A stretch of 64,000 nt of DNA, from positions 372,001-436,000 of the forward strand of contig QJPP01007254.1 in NCBI GenBank assembly GCA_003996215.1. Direction: 5' to 3'. The notes beneath the pieces were generated by a model that made no database searches, had not been told where the DNA came from, and saw only the letters and a program-made list of their open reading frames with translations. Origin of the DNA: Jaltomata sinuosa (Eukaryota; Streptophyta; Magnoliopsida; Solanales; Solanaceae). A program made the position numbers and the translations under genes. This document shows, in pieces, positions 32,817 through 45,572 of this stretch; the first letter of the stretch is position 1, and every line of letters starts with the position of its first letter.

Positions 32817-35800
32817 TGTCATGATCCGATTTCTCAGTCATGATTACACCTACAACCCCCTAGTAGGCTAACCAATTCTCATAACCCAGAACAATTAGTA
32901 ATGGGCTACCTTTTAACAGTTTAAGCGAAAGAACAAATAAATAAGCTGAAGCAAGGGAACAAGTTGAATAAACTGGATAACAGAAGTAATATAAATACAA
33001 AGAGGAAGCTAAACCAAACCCAAAACATAGTATCATAGCGTATAGAAGCTCGAACTACATAAGGAGTAAAGGGTCCAAAAGAAATATATACAAAGTTGTC
33101 TCCGAGTAGTAATAGAGTACAAAATATACCAGATAAACTAAAACTAAGCTCCAGTCGGCAAGATCTCACCCTCAGTCCAGATAGCACCTCGCATGAGTCT
33201 CCCACGAGCTAAAATGATGGCCCACACGAGGATCTGCACGAGAAGATACAGTGTGTAGGGTGAGCACCAAATGCGAAGCATAAAATACCCAATAGGTATC
33301 ATAGGCCGACTGCACACATATAAGGTAAAAGAGTAATAGCAGACAGAATAGAAGTGAACAGTCAAAGAAATCAACAAAAAGGGTACATAAGAACTAGTCC
33401 AGAGGGAAGATAACAGAAAGCAATATACAAGGCTAGCAAGTAAGATATATACACAAAGGCACAGGTGAACGTAAGAAATAACGCACCAGGGATCCTTGCA
33501 ATAATAGTATATACATGATAAGTTCTAAAAATGGACGGTATACCGGTAACCGCAAGTATAAAGTATGGGAGAGAAGAATAAAGGTAGACATGCCCGAAAA
33601 ACAGGAATTAGTAACTAGACAAAGCATACCAATCTCAAATCTAGAAGATAACCCCTAGCAGTATCCCATTCCAATACTCATATCCGTAATAAAATAACAA
33701 GAGTCTACCTACAGTCCCTCAGTTGCCCATACAATACGGGAATACAAACAAGTGAAAACAGACCCTCCGACATCCCATAATACCGGAGCGTACAATCAAC
33801 AACCAGCAAACAAGGGTGGTACCTCAAATAATGAATGATATGATGCCATGCTAAAATAAGAGTGATAGTAGTACCGTATGTCACCTACTTACTGCAACCT
33901 ATAAGGCCCAGAAGACAGGATCCATGGAAGGTTGCACCTGTATACCACTACTACACTGTATACCCTCCCTCCAGCACCTGCATCTCGCAGCTCACAGCTT
34001 CTGGTCTGAAATGGCAAGGTCCATGGAGGCCCCCGATCAACATCCTAAATGCCCCACAATCTCAAAACAAATTCTCAAGTAAAGCTGCCTGAAAAGGTAT
34101 CCAGGTCTAAAATAGTAAGCATATTAGCTCTAGCACTCGGCCCCGCCTAGTCCACCAACACCTCAGATGCTTAGTAAATAAGTCTAGCCCTCGACCCCGT
34201 CGAGTCCAGTGTAAGTGGAACTAGTGATAAAATATCCTTTAAAACTTCCTTACCCCAAGAAGATCCATTAAAATGGTACCAAAACTCTTTCAAATCATTT
34301 TTTACCAAAATAGGCCCCACAGGCTATGCAAGGTTTAGAAAAACAGTCCCAGTAGGCCCGAAGCCAAAACCCACAGTAAAACGTGGGTAAAACCTCTTTA
34401 TATGCATGGACATGATATGATCAAACATAGATAGACGCCCCGCAGGTCACAATCAACCCTACGGCCCTGCACATGTTCCGAAGCTAGTCAGCAAGCATAA
34501 CCAGCCTAGAAGGATATCTCTATGTCCAAGACTCACGAACCTTCCCAATAATCCCACCATTTATGTTCCAGAGTCAACAAGGACTCACAGGACCACAAGG
34601 GTAATAATATCAAGTAATAAGAGTACTACACACAACGGAGGAAAGAAATGGGACGGGTCATGCAAAAGCTGTCAAGGTCTGTGGGACTAACTTAATAACC
34701 CAACCCAAAGATGCTAGCTAGTACAATTTTACCCGTTATATGATAAGTCTAGGAGTTTAGATCATAACCTACCTGTCGTCCGATGACAAGCTGACCGAAC
34801 AACAACGTTCAAGCCCGAATTACTCCGAGAGATCCTGAATGACAATTAAACTATCATAAACTTAACTAAAATGTTAAAACAAGCCTAACAATATCCATAT
34901 TGCTACAATTGTAGCCGGGTTGAAATCCGAGTCAAAAGCGGGTCCGTGAAGCCCATACCCGAAACCAAAAATCAAAAGAACCACGGTGACTCCAACGATG
35001 CCAAGAAGGCATGCTCCAAATTTGAGCACAATTGGCCAAGAGAAGGTGCCAAAACAGCTCGCTCAACTTGGGGTTTAAAGATGGAATTTCAATAATAAGA
35101 ACGGAAATTGGGCAAGAATTACTTACCAAAAGGACGGAAAATCAGCCCAAGACGGACAAATCTTTGCACCCACGAACGTGCACAAGCTACAAGGAAGCCG
35201 CTACAACAAAATCCCAAGGTTGGAAGAAGAGCAACAATAGAGGAATTTAGAAAATTCAAGGAGGAAGAAGCTTATGAAAAGACGAAGGACTACGGAAAAT
35301 CCACGAACAATTGAGTCCCCAAAGCTTAGAATTGATTTAGAAAAAAATGGTGGAGAGAAATTTGAGTTTTAGAGTGACAAAGTTTGAGAAAGAATGCTGG
35401 AAAAATGAAATAACTGAAATTTATAGCTGCTGGAAAATGTCCAGTGCCATCGGCGCTGAAGGCCTGCCACAGGGCAGTGCGATCGCGCTACCTGGGTGCC
35501 GTTGGCGCTGAAAGCTGGCCTGCAACTATTTTCTGCAATTTTTGAAAACTCTCTAGGGCATTCCAGGCACAAACAGAACATGATATTCAAAAAATAATAA
35601 TGCTAATAGAGTTGGAACGACATTCCAGACTCAACTGAATTGATGAATCTTTCCATACGAGGTCGTTTGTGAGAAATGTTGACCCAAGTCAACACTAACG
35701 AAAAGGAACTCAAACCCTTAAAATGAGTTCGGCTCACCCGAAACCTGGACCAACCACCTTTCTAGCCCAAACTCAACATTCCGGAGCTGATGGAATTGTC

Positions 35801-36189
35801 GGATTTCGAATCCGACACTCCGATCATCGAAAGTCACCCGAAGTTACACTTTCAACTCCAAATAGCCTAAAAATTGAGAAACAACACAAAACCCACACAA
35901 AAAGTTCTCTGGCCTAAACTAAAGGTCCAACTAGACCAAACTCAATGCTCCGGAGCTAACAGATTTGTCAGAATTCAATTCCGAGCAGGTTAGCTAAGAA
36001 TGTTGACTAAAGTCAATGATATTCTAAGTTTAAGCTCTAAAATAGGCAAACGGCCAAAACGACAAAACGAACGACCAGGGCACCAAACTACCAGCGCCAG
36101 CAAGCCATAAAAGACTTGGGGCTACTACAGAAAAGCTCTAACAATACAATAAATATGTAAATGCAAAGATGACCGGAAGGGTCATCACA
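32817..36189 (-). repeat. 3' LTR of element C (3.4 kb, complete)
   Basis: On the plus strand it begins TGTCATGATCCGATTTCTC and ends GGGTCATCACA, followed by ACATCCACTACT (the polypurine-like site on the minus strand). It carries the shared block at 33291-33313, a TATAAAT box on the minus strand at 35425-35419 and a GC-rich patch at 35430-35520 with GGCGCTGAAGG words. Confidence 0.92.
35419..35425 (-). promoter_or_regulatory. TATA box of 3' LTR, element C
   Basis: The minus strand reads CAGCTATAAATTTCAG, the counterpart of AGCTATATAAAGCTGGG in element A. The 5' LTR has the same box near 43925. Confidence 0.6.
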
Positions 36190-36255
36190 ACATCCACTAC
36201 TAAAAAGACTTTCGTCCTCGAAAGTCAAGAAGAAGGGAGTACCTAAAGTCTCAAA

Positions 36256-36690
36256 TCACTGCAGATACTGAGCACGCAACTCACTCTGGGTCTCCCAAGT
36301 AGCCTCCTTGACTGGACGGTGCCGCCACTGAACTTTCACAACTGGAATCTCCCTAGATCTCAATCTCCTGATATCTTTGACTAGAATAACTATCGACTCC
36401 TCAACAAATGACAAGCTCTCATCTAACTGCACCGAATCCCAATGTAACACGTGAGACTCATCTGGCACATACCGACGCAACATCAAGACAAAAAATTTGA
36501 TGAATAGCTAAAAATGTCGGAGGCAAAGCCAACATGTAGGCAACACTACCAACCCTTTGTAGAATTTCAAATGGCCCAACAAACCTGGGGCTAAGCTTGC
36601 CCCGCCGACCAAATCTCATCACGCCCTTCACAAATGATACCCAAAGGAAAACCAAGTCACCAACACTGAACCCCAAGGCACGAAGTCTAC
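36256..36690 (-). pseudogene. GPY/F module and chromodomain of element C pol
   Basis: 36676-36458 gives FSVGDLVFLWVSFVKGVMRF and RRGKLSPRFVGPFEIL. After a frame change near 36486, the chromodomain reads VPDESHVLHWDSVQLDESLS, IRRLRSREIPVVKVQWRHRP and EATWETQSE. Here the chromodomain tryptophans are intact. The piece ends with a TGA at 36256. This is the targeting domain of the integrase. Confidence 0.87.
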
Positions 36691-37560
36691 AATCAGCATA
36701 GCTCTTCTACCTATTATGGGCCGCTCTAAGCTTGTCTTGAATAAAATGAACTCGGTCCAAGGAATCTCTAACCAAATCTATACTCTACGGTCTGGACTCT
36801 AACCCATCAAACTAACCAATCAGTGATCTGTAATGCCCACCATACAGAGCCTCGAACGGTGCCATGCCAATGCTCGAATGAAAACTATTATTATACGCAA
36901 ACTCATCCAAAGGCACAAACTGATCCCATAAACCCCCAAAGTCAAGTACACAAGCCTGTAGCATGTCCTCAAGGACCTGAATAGTCCTCTCGGACTGGCC
37001 ATCTATCTAAGGGTGGAAAGTAGTACTAAGATGAACCTCTGTACCTAAATCTCTCTGTATAGCTCTCCAGAACTGAGATGTGAACTGATTGCCACAGTCT
37101 GAAATGATAGAAGCTGGGACCTCGTGCAACCGAACAACCTCACGAATGTAGATCTGATCTAGCCTCTCTACCTTGTAAGAAGCCTGAAATGGCAAGAAGT
37201 GTGCTGACTTAGTCAGCCTATGAACGATCACCCAAATAAAATCAAACCCTCGAGAAGTATGAGGCAAACTGACAACGAAGTCCATAGTAATACCTTCCCA
37301 CTTCCACTCAGGAATGGGGAGTCGCTGCATCAAGCAACCCGATCTAAGGTGCTCGAACTTAACTTGCTGACAATTCAAGAACCGAGATACAAACTCTGCC
37401 ATGTCCTTCTTCATACCACTCCACTAGTAAAGCTGTCTCAAATCTCTATACATCTTTGCTGCGCTAGGATGAATGTAGTATCTAGAACAATGTGCCTCAT
37501 GGAGTATCAAAGCACCAACTCTTGGAACACAAAGTCAACCATCAAACCTCAGAACCCAAA
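36690..37560 (-). pseudogene. Integrase of element C, catalytic D-D-E present
   Basis: Open from 37414 to 37007 with KKDMAEFVSRFLNCQQVKFE, TMDFVVSLP (first D), SIISDCGNQFTSQFW (second D), then a stop after TTFHP, and beyond it QSERTIQVLEDML (the E). All three acidic residues are present, unlike in A and B. The N-terminal histidine part (HCSRYYIHPSAAKMYRDL-like, near 37500-37450) is in another frame and includes a stop (TAG near 37423). C was therefore disabled later than A or B, or under fewer mutations. Confidence 0.85.
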
Positions 37561-37816
37561 GTAGCCCAGCTGGCCTCAACCAGAACTACCTGATCACGAA
37601 GGTCACGCAAACTCTGATCCTCAAACTGTCGACTCTGAATCTGATCAACTAGAGTAGAGCAAACCTCAATACTTGCAAGTACTTTGCTGGGATCCGATAA
37701 GTCAAGCCTAACCAAATGGTTAGACAAGGACTAGATGTCCAAGGCCAACGGTCACTCAGAAACTGAAAGTGAAGCTAGGATGACCATACTCACCGCCTTC
37801 CGACTAAAGGCATCCG

Positions 37817-38970
37817 CTAGCACTTTTCCTTGCTCGAATGGTATAAAATAGTAAAATCATAGTCCTTCAGCAACTCAATCGATCTCCTCTGCCTCGAGTT
37901 TAGATCACGCTGACTCATAATGTACAAAAGACTATGATGGTCGGTGAATATCTCACAATGAACTCCATATAGATAGTGCCTCCAAATCTTGAGCGCGAAG
38001 ACTACCACCGCCAACTCCAAGTCACGAGTGGGGTAGTTGCGCTCGTGAACCTTTAGCTGCCTCGATGCATATGCTATAACTCGGCGCTGCTGCATCAACA
38101 GACAACCAAGACTGACCCTTGAAGCATCACAATACACGGAGAAACTTTGACCCTCAACCGGTAAAGTCAACACTGGAGCTGAAGGCAATAAGGCCTTAAA
38201 CCTATGGAAGCTATCCTCGCACTGATCCAACCCCTGGAATGGGACATCCTTCCTAGTCAGCATAGTCAAGGGTGCTTCTATGGAAGAAAATACCTCAACA
38301 ACCCGTCTGTAGTACCCGGCTAACCCAATTAAGCTATGGACCTCAGTAGGAGTAGTTGGTCTAGGCCAATCACGAACCGCATAAATCTTACCCGGATCAA
38401 CTCTAATCCCATCCTTAGATACCACATCTCCTAGGAATGCAACTAATTCAAGAAAAAACTCACACTTTGAGAACTTGGCATAAAGACGAATATCTCTCAA
38501 AGTCTGAAGTATAGTCCTCAAATGCTTCTCATGCTCGTTCCTACTCCTCGAGTAAATAATGATGTCATCAATGAAGACTATCATGAGCATATCCAAGTAC
38601 GGGCTAAGCACCCTATGTATCAAATCCATAAAGACTGCGGGAGCATTAGTCAACCCAAAAGACATCACCAGGAACTCATAGTGGCCATAACGTGTCTTAA
38701 ATGCTGTCTTAGGGATGTCCTCCACCCTAATCCTCAACTGATGGTAGCCGGAACTCAAATCAATCTTTGAAGACATGACTGAACCCTGGAGCTGATCAAA
38801 CAAGTCATCAATCCTCGGCATTGGATACCTATTCTTCTCTGTCACCTTATTCAACTACCGATAGTCAATACACATCCGCATCAACCCATACTTCTTCTTC
38901 ACGAAGAGGACATGAGCACCCCAATGAGACACACTCGGTCTAATGAACCCCTTAACTAAAAAATCCTGGA
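37817..38970 (-). pseudogene. Reverse transcriptase and RNase H of element C
   Basis: The open piece 38854-37817 (345 codons) runs from NKVTEKNRYPMPRIDDLFDQ through SGYHQLRIRVEDIPKTAF, YGHYEFLVMSFGLTNAPAVF and the catalytic FIDD at 38575-38564, to VVSKDGIRVDPGK and GLAGYYRR. RNase H begins near 38140 (VYCDASRVSLGCLLMQ) and goes on with IAYASRQLKVHERNYPTRDL, TDHHSLLYI and ILYHSSKE. Just upstream, in the same frame, two TAG stops (38972 and 38855) interrupt at codons that are CAG in related copies. This is the best-preserved RT in the left half of the window. Confidence 0.93.
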
Positions 38971-38971
38971 G

Positions 38972-39645
38972 CTACTCCTTAAGCTCTCTCAACTCAGCAG
39001 GAGCCATATGGGAGGGAGGTACAGAAATGGGCCTGGTGCCCGACTCTAACTCAATAGAAAAATCAACATCTCTCTCACGTGGAAGGCTTGGCAGGTCAGT
39101 AGGAAACACATCTAGGAAGTCTCTAACCACAGGAACAGACTCAGGAGACGTAGGGTCAGCACTAGCATCTCGGACATATTCTAGATAAGCTAAACACCCA
39201 CATGAAATCAACTTCCTAGCACAAAGACAAGAGATGATCCCAGACGGTGCATGGCTAACAGAGTCCTGCCATATAACCGGGGATACACCGGGCACAACTA
39301 TGGTTACGATCTTGGCATAACAATCCAAAACCGCACAGTGAGGGGATAACCAATCCATGCCCAGTATTACATCAAAGTCTAACATATCAAGTATCATCAA
39401 ATCAACCCAAGTCTCCAAATCACCAAGAGATATCACACATGATCTCACAATCCGATCCACAACTAAAGAATCTCCTACTGGGTTGAAACAGAAACAACAA
39501 CAGATAATGGCTCACAAACCAACCCCAAACAAGGCAGAAAGTAGGCAGATATATATGAAAAAGTGGATCCAGGATCAAACAAAGCATAAGTTGGCTGATG
39601 ATATACATAAATCGTACCTGTGATCACGACATCCGAGGCCTCTGC
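38972..39645 (-). pseudogene. Protease region of element C
   Basis: The catalytic motif ALFDPGSTFSYIS lies near 39585-39545, followed in the open piece 39460-38972 by DRIVRSCVISLGDLETWVDL, DFDVILGMDWLSPHCAVLDC and the linker to RT (DVFPTDLPSLP, DVDFSIELESGTRPIS). A frame change near 39480 separates the catalytic motif from the rest. It ends at the TAG at 38972. Confidence 0.86.
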
Positions 39646-39649
39646 CTCC

Positions 39650-41236
39650 GGTCTCCCAGGGACTGCATAGAACTGACGATGACCTCCACCTGCCCGACCG
39701 TCATCCCTACCACCTGCTCTACCACGTGAAGCACCACCTCTACTTTGACCACTGCCTCCTCAAGCCGGTGGCTGAACGGAGCAAATAGGCTGAACTGTAC
39801 CTAACTGGGGGCAATCTCTTGCAAAATAGGCACCAACCCTGCACTCATAACAAGTTATACCCCACTGGGGGCAATATCTGGCAAAATGGCCGCTGACTCC
39901 ACACTCATAGTATGACCGTGACGGCCCACCCTATCAAGACGAACCTGCTGAACCGGTATGGCCACCTCAGCCTAATGCCACAGAAGTTGTAACCCTCGAA
40001 GGCTTCCCACCATATCCCTGATGGATGCTCTGACCCTGCTTTAACTAGGTACTAGTGGATGTCTGGAGTGAAGTCTAAACCGGTCGGCTGGACTGACCCT
40101 GGTGCTGTTGTGGCTGATAACCCAAGCCCCACTGGCCTGAACCTCTACCACCATGCCCGGAACCACTGTAGCCACCCTGATGTCGAGGCCTCTTATCTAT
40201 GGCCCTGGTGTCATGACGACGTAAATCCTCAACTGTACGGGCATAATCCTCAATGGCTTGGAATGACCGATCTCTAGTAACCAGTATCTCTGCAGGCTCT
40301 ATGAACTCTCTCCATATCCCCCAAACAAATCTATGGACCCTGTCCGCCTTAGTAGGCATAATCATGGCTTCAAACAGAGAGAGCTGATGGAAACGAGTCT
40401 CATACTCTGAGACGACATGAAATCCAGAGAAAGCCTAGTGAACTCCCCCATCCGACGCTCCGTATCTCTCTGTGGCAAGAACTTGGCCATAAAGGCCTCA
40501 TAAAACTCAGACCAGGTCAAGAGAGGTGATATAGAAGGCCTGCAAGCAACCTGCGCCCTCCACCATAAGTTCGCTGGACCCTCCAGCTGATATGAAGTAT
40601 AGCCAACCCCGTGAGTCTCTAATAGCCCCAAGTGATGCAACATCTCCTCACAGGTAGTAATGAAGTCATGTGGGTCCTGACCCGGTGAACCAGCAAACCT
40701 TGGCGGCGCTAATCTCAGAAATTTGCTCAAAGCCTTCTGTTCTCCATCTGACATAGTTGGGCGAGGAGAAAGAGGTTGTGCAACCGATGGAACTTGAACG
40801 ACCTCGGCATGGGGAGACGTAGTAGCAAGTTGCACTCATGAACTCTGAACACCCAGGGCTACCCCCTGAGTGGATGTCTGGGCTGTATCAGAAGAACGCT
40901 CCCCAATCATACCCAAAAGTTGAACAAGTAAACCCCGAATATCCGAAGACTAAGCTGGGGCTGAAGCTGGCACAGAAACTAATGTTGGATCTCGTACTTG
41001 AACTGGTGGTAGCTGGGCTGCCCTTGGGTTACATGCTGCTGCTCTGGAGCAAACTCTGGCTCGTAGTAATACTCTGGCTCTACCTCAACTCTAGCAGCTC
41101 TAGTAGGTGCCGCTGCTTTGGGGGCCCCATGACCCCTACCTCTACCCTTGTGACCACCCTGACCCCTAACTAGAGTCGGAGGTGCAGGGGCAGGAGGCTC
41201 TCCTCTGCCAGAAGCTGAAGATCTCGTACGAACCAT
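39650..41236 (-). pseudogene. gag of element C, with two zinc knuckles
   Basis: Start at the ATG 41236 (MVRTRSSASGRGEPPAPA). The core is at 40835-40362 (PPRFAGSPGQDPHDFITTC, YQLEGPANLWWRAQVACRP, FMAKFLPQRDTERRMGEF), with one frameshift near 40400, and continues at 40365-40075 (DRVHRFVWGIWREF, RSFQAIEDYARTVEDLRRHD). Two adjacent knuckles lie at about 39915-39800. The first reads YYECGVSGHFARYC, with its first Cys changed to Tyr. The second reads CYECRVGAYFARDC, with its His changed to Tyr. Each therefore lacks one ligand. Element A keeps one good knuckle and a remnant of the other. Confidence 0.88.
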
Positions 41237-41435
41237 CTGTAGCAGAGTGAACCAGAATAAGTGAGATTTCCAGAAACTTTCAAGGATACTTCGCACGAGA
41301 TAGAAATAAGAAAAGTCTAATTTTTCATAAGATGTCACTGTAGCCTCCCGAAGATTGAGTACGGATGTCTCTACCCCGATTCACAGGACTCTACTAGACA
41401 TTGGCTCCTATATCGATGACACCGGTGAACCTAAA

Positions 41436-41447
41436 GCTCTGATACCA
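41436..41447 (-). other. Primer binding site of element C, initiator tRNA-Met type
   Basis: The minus strand reads TGGTATCAGAGC, three bases inside the LTR. This is a full 12-base match to the initiator tRNA-Met complement, better than in A or B. Confidence 0.9.
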
Positions 41448-41450
41448 AGT

Positions 41451-43956
41451 TGTCATGACCTTATTTCTCGGTCATAATGGCACCTATATACCCCCAAGTA
41501 GGCAAACAAATTCCCGTAGCCAGGAACGGTTAGTAATGGGCTACCTTCTAACAATTTAAGCAGAAGAACAAATAAATAAGCGGAAGCTAGGGAACAAGTT
41601 GAATAAAATAGATAACAGGAGTAATATAAATACAAAGCAGAAGTTAAACCAAACCCAAAATGTGGTAACATAGCGTATAGAAGCCCAAACTACATAAGGA
41701 GTACAAGGTTCCAAAAGAAATATATACAAAGTTGTCTCCGAGTAGTAATAGAGTACAAAATATTCAAGATAAACTAAAGTTAAGCTCCGTTCAGCAAGAG
41801 CTCACCCTCAGTCCAAAGTATCACCAAGACAACACCTCGCACGAGTCTCCCATGAGCTAACGGCGATGGCCCATACTAGGATCTTTACCAGAAGATACAG
41901 TGTGTAGGGTGAGCACCAAATGTGAAGCTTAAGGTACACAGTAGGTATCATAGGTCGACTGGGCACATATAAGGTAAAAGAGCAATAACAGACATAATAG
42001 AAGGGAACAGTCACAGAAATCAATGAAAAGGGTACACAAGAACTAGCCCAGAGGGAAGACAACAGAAAGGAACATACAAGGCTAGAAAGTAAGATATATA
42101 CACACAGGCACATGTGAGAGTAAGAAATAATGCACCTGGGATCCTTGCAATAACAGTATATACATGATAAGTTCTAGAAATGGATGGTATACCGGTAACC
42201 TCAAGTATAAAGTATGGGAGAGAAGAATAAATGTAGATGTGACCAAAAAATAGGAATTAGTAACCAGCCAAAGCATACCAATCTAAAATCCAGAAGATAA
42301 CCCCTAGAAGTATCCAATTCCAATACTCATATCTGTAATAAAATAACAAGAGTCTACCTACAGTCCCCCGGCTGCCCATACAACCGGGGAATGCAAACAA
42401 GTGAAAACAAACCCTTCGGCATCCTATACTACCGGAGCGTACATTCAACAACCAGCAAATAAGGGTGGTACCTCAAATAATGAATGATATGATGCCATGC
42501 CAAAATGAGAGTGATAGTAGTACCGTATGTCACCTGCTTCCGGCAAATATAAGGCCCAGAAGACAGGATCCATGGAAGGTCGCACCCATATACCCCTACT
42601 ATGTTGTATACCCTACCTCTGGCACCCGCAGCTCGCAACTTCTGGTCTGGAACGGCAAGGTCCATGGAGGGCCCCGACCAACATATTAATTGCCCCACAA
42701 TCTCTAAAAAAATCCTCAAGTAAAGCTTCTTGAAGGTTATCCAGGTCTAAAACAGTAAGCCCAATATCTCTAGCACTCGGCCCCGCCTAGTCCAGCAATG
42801 CCCCAGATGCTGTAGTAAATAAGTTTATCCCTCGACCCCATCGAGTCCAGTGTAAGTGGAACTAGTGATAAAATATCCTATAAAACTTCATTACCCCAAG
42901 AATATGCATTAAAATGGTACAACAACTCTTTTAAATCATTTTTACCAAAACGGGCCCCATAGGCCATGCAGGTTTTAGAAAAATAGTTCCAGTAGGCCCG
43001 AAGCTAAAAACTACAGTAAAACGTGAGTAAAACCTCTTTATATGCATGGACATGATATGATCAAACACACATAGCCACCCCGCAGGTCACAATCAGCCCT
43101 ACGACCCTGTACAGGCTCCGAAGCTACTCAACAAGTATAATCAGCCTAGAAGGATATCTCTATGTACGGGACTCGCGGACATTCCCAATAATCCCACCAT
43201 ATACATTCTAGAGTCAACAAGGCCTCACAGGACCACAAGAGTAATAATATAAAGTAATAAGAGTACTACACACAACGGAGGAAAGAAATGGGATGGGTCA
43301 TGGAAAAGCGGTCAAGGTCTGTGGTACCAGATAGTACAATTTTACCTGATATACGCTAAGTCTCCTACCTATTTTCCGATGACAAGCTTCCCGAACAACA
43401 ACGCCCAAACCCGAATCGCTCTGAGAGATCCCGAATGACAATTAAACTATCATAAACATCAATAAAACGTTAAAAGGAGCCTTATGATACCCATATTGCT
43501 ACAATTATAGTCGCGTCAAAATCTAGGTCAAAAGCGGGCCCGCAAGGCCAACACCTGAAACAAAAAATGAAAAGAACTACGATGACTCCAACGATGCCAA
43601 GAAGGCATTCTCCAAATTTGAGCACAATTGGCCAAGAGAAGGCGCCAAAACAGCCCGCTCAACTTGGGGTTTAAAGATGGAATTTCAATAATAAGAACGA
43701 AAATTGGGCAAGAATTACTAACCAAAAGGACGGAAAATCAGCCCAAGACGGACAAATCTTCGCACCCACAAACATGCACAAGCTACAAGGCAGCCACTAC
43801 AACAAATTCCCAAGGTTGGAAGAAGAGCAACAATGGAGGAATTTTGAAAATTCAAGGAGGAAGAAGCTTATTAAAATACGAAAGTTTGAGAAAGAATGCT
43901 GGAAAAACAAAATAACTGAAATTTATAGCTGCTGGAAAATGTCCAACTAGTGTACA
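41451..43956 (-). repeat. 5' LTR of element C, with internal deletion
   Basis: It runs with the 3' LTR from TGTCATGACC to GCTGGAAAATGTCC (about 43943). It then skips about 740 bp of U3 and ends TGTACA directly before the CATAT duplication. It also lacks about 60 bp near 43330. The shared block is at 41941-41963. Confidence 0.87.
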
Positions 43957-45484
43957 CATATGCTAATTGGACTTATTTATGTCCAACTAGTCATGACCTG
44001 CAGGGGACACACCAGGATACATATACCATACCAGTTTGTGGCACCTGATCCATAGTAACTAGAAGAATGAAAATATCTATGTCAGCTCATGGTACCCGAT
44101 GCATAGTAATAATAATAAATGTCAATATCCATACAATCTCGTGATACACGCTCCAACAAACAATATGAATTTATGATTTCGTGTTTCTACCTTTCAGGAT
44201 ATACACAATCCACTAATCTCACGTACACTCTATCATTCAAATTCTTTTATTCAATATTATGTAAACATAGCTTATTCATTCAAGCATTCAACATGATCAC
44301 AATTATTAACTCAAACATTTTCGATGACCAACCACAAGTCATTTAATTCAAACACATACAAGCACTAAAATAAGTCCCAACTCCAATTGAACACGTTATT
44401 CACAAAAAGACCCACAAACACCATCACTAAGGGTGAAGATTCACCCTTTTGGGTTATTAGTTTTTTCATAAATAACTCATTGTTAACTATCTACATGACA
44501 TATTATATCGACCACACCCTTGGTTCACTTCTTTTTTATTACAAAAAAACTTTCACATTAACTGGATTTCCTTCTTAAAGGAATTCTCATTAAAATACCA
44601 TTTTATACCACAACTCGGGGGTAACAACAAGTAGTTTATTCCACTAAACAATCAGACAAACGAATGTACAATTTCAGGACAACATGTAAGCCACCAAGGG
44701 GTAACACAAAAATCAAGAGTTCACATTTTAGAAACTTCATTGCTTCAAAATTCTCTTCCAACCTCTAAACAGTAAGGCCTCGACTTTTACAATATGATAA
44801 TTACATTATTTATTTTTCACTATTAGCATAGGCTTAACTGGTAACATTCACATCAAGGTACACATAATATATGCATGTTATTTCACAAGGATTCTAGTTC
44901 TATAAACTATTATAGTATATTCCCTCTTGACTACGAACCTGAAGGCCTAAACATGCTGTCTCCATCAACTTTTATACATTATCATGATCACACAATCGAA
45001 CTTTTACTATAATTTAACCATAAGCTACCTCAATCTAAGATGCTGCTAAAATTTCATACAACTTGCTCCTTACTTTTATTTCGAGAATCCCGGGGAAGGA
45101 GCCACGAGAAGGAGGGAAATATCGCATCATTTTGAGAGATTTTGCTCTCTTTTCTTGCTGTTCTAGGGTTAGAAAAGGTTTGGGATATTTTTAAGAGTAG
45201 GTCTCCTTTTTAGAGAAATGCTAGGAGCTTAAAATGTTAATTCCGTGATTATGTCTCGCAAGCTTTGCTGCAACAAAACTTTTCTCGCTGCAGCAAGCTT
45301 GTTGTGGCAAGGATCCAGTCCTCTACAACGAATATCAATGGGCAGTCCATGTTTTAGTTTTGTTTTTAATATGTGTTTCATTAAACAGAACCACAAACAC
45401 TTCCACACAAGGTTCTTAATGTAAAATTTTAAATTCCATTATTTTATTACAATTTTTTTAAAAATAATAGAATGGGTTGTTACA
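43957..45484 (-). repeat. LTR D, right part
   Basis: After the CATAT copy (43957-43961) the sequence resumes the LTR interrupted at 32816. It is AT-rich and without a credible gene. It ends AATGGGTTGTTACA at 45484, the usual terminal form (TGTAACAACCC on the minus strand). The short frames at 44119-44346 and 44387-44578 have no recognisable features. A GAATCCCGGGGAAGGAGCC patch at 45085-45103 may be the transcript leader. Confidence 0.65.
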
Positions 45485-45572
45485 ATGACATTGCATTATT
45501 TTTCTTTCCAATGTCTTTAAATTATATTTAGATGTGATTTTAAAACCCTTTTCCTATGTTTTTCCACTCATG

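Larger units (their letters stand above)
32817..43956 (-). mobile_element. Tekay-type chromovirus LTR retrotransposon C
   Basis: On the minus strand the order is 5' LTR (43956-41451), primer site, gag (41236), protease, RT, RNase H, integrase, chromodomain and 3' LTR (36189-32817). It is the same family as element A, to judge from LTRs and proteins, but inserted in the opposite orientation. Coding damage is lighter than in A: one 345-codon open piece spans most of RT and RNase H. CATAT flanks both ends, and the two flanks join into a continuous LTR D. So C is a complete insertion nested in D. Confidence 0.92.

Noticed and set aside
43940..43992. Direct repeat TGTCCAACTAGT at 43940-43951 and 43979-43990 as a target duplication of element C
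   Set aside because: The five-base CATAT copies fit the LTR ends exactly on both sides. The longer repeat lies partly inside the LTR remnant, so it is more likely tied to the deletion in that LTR.
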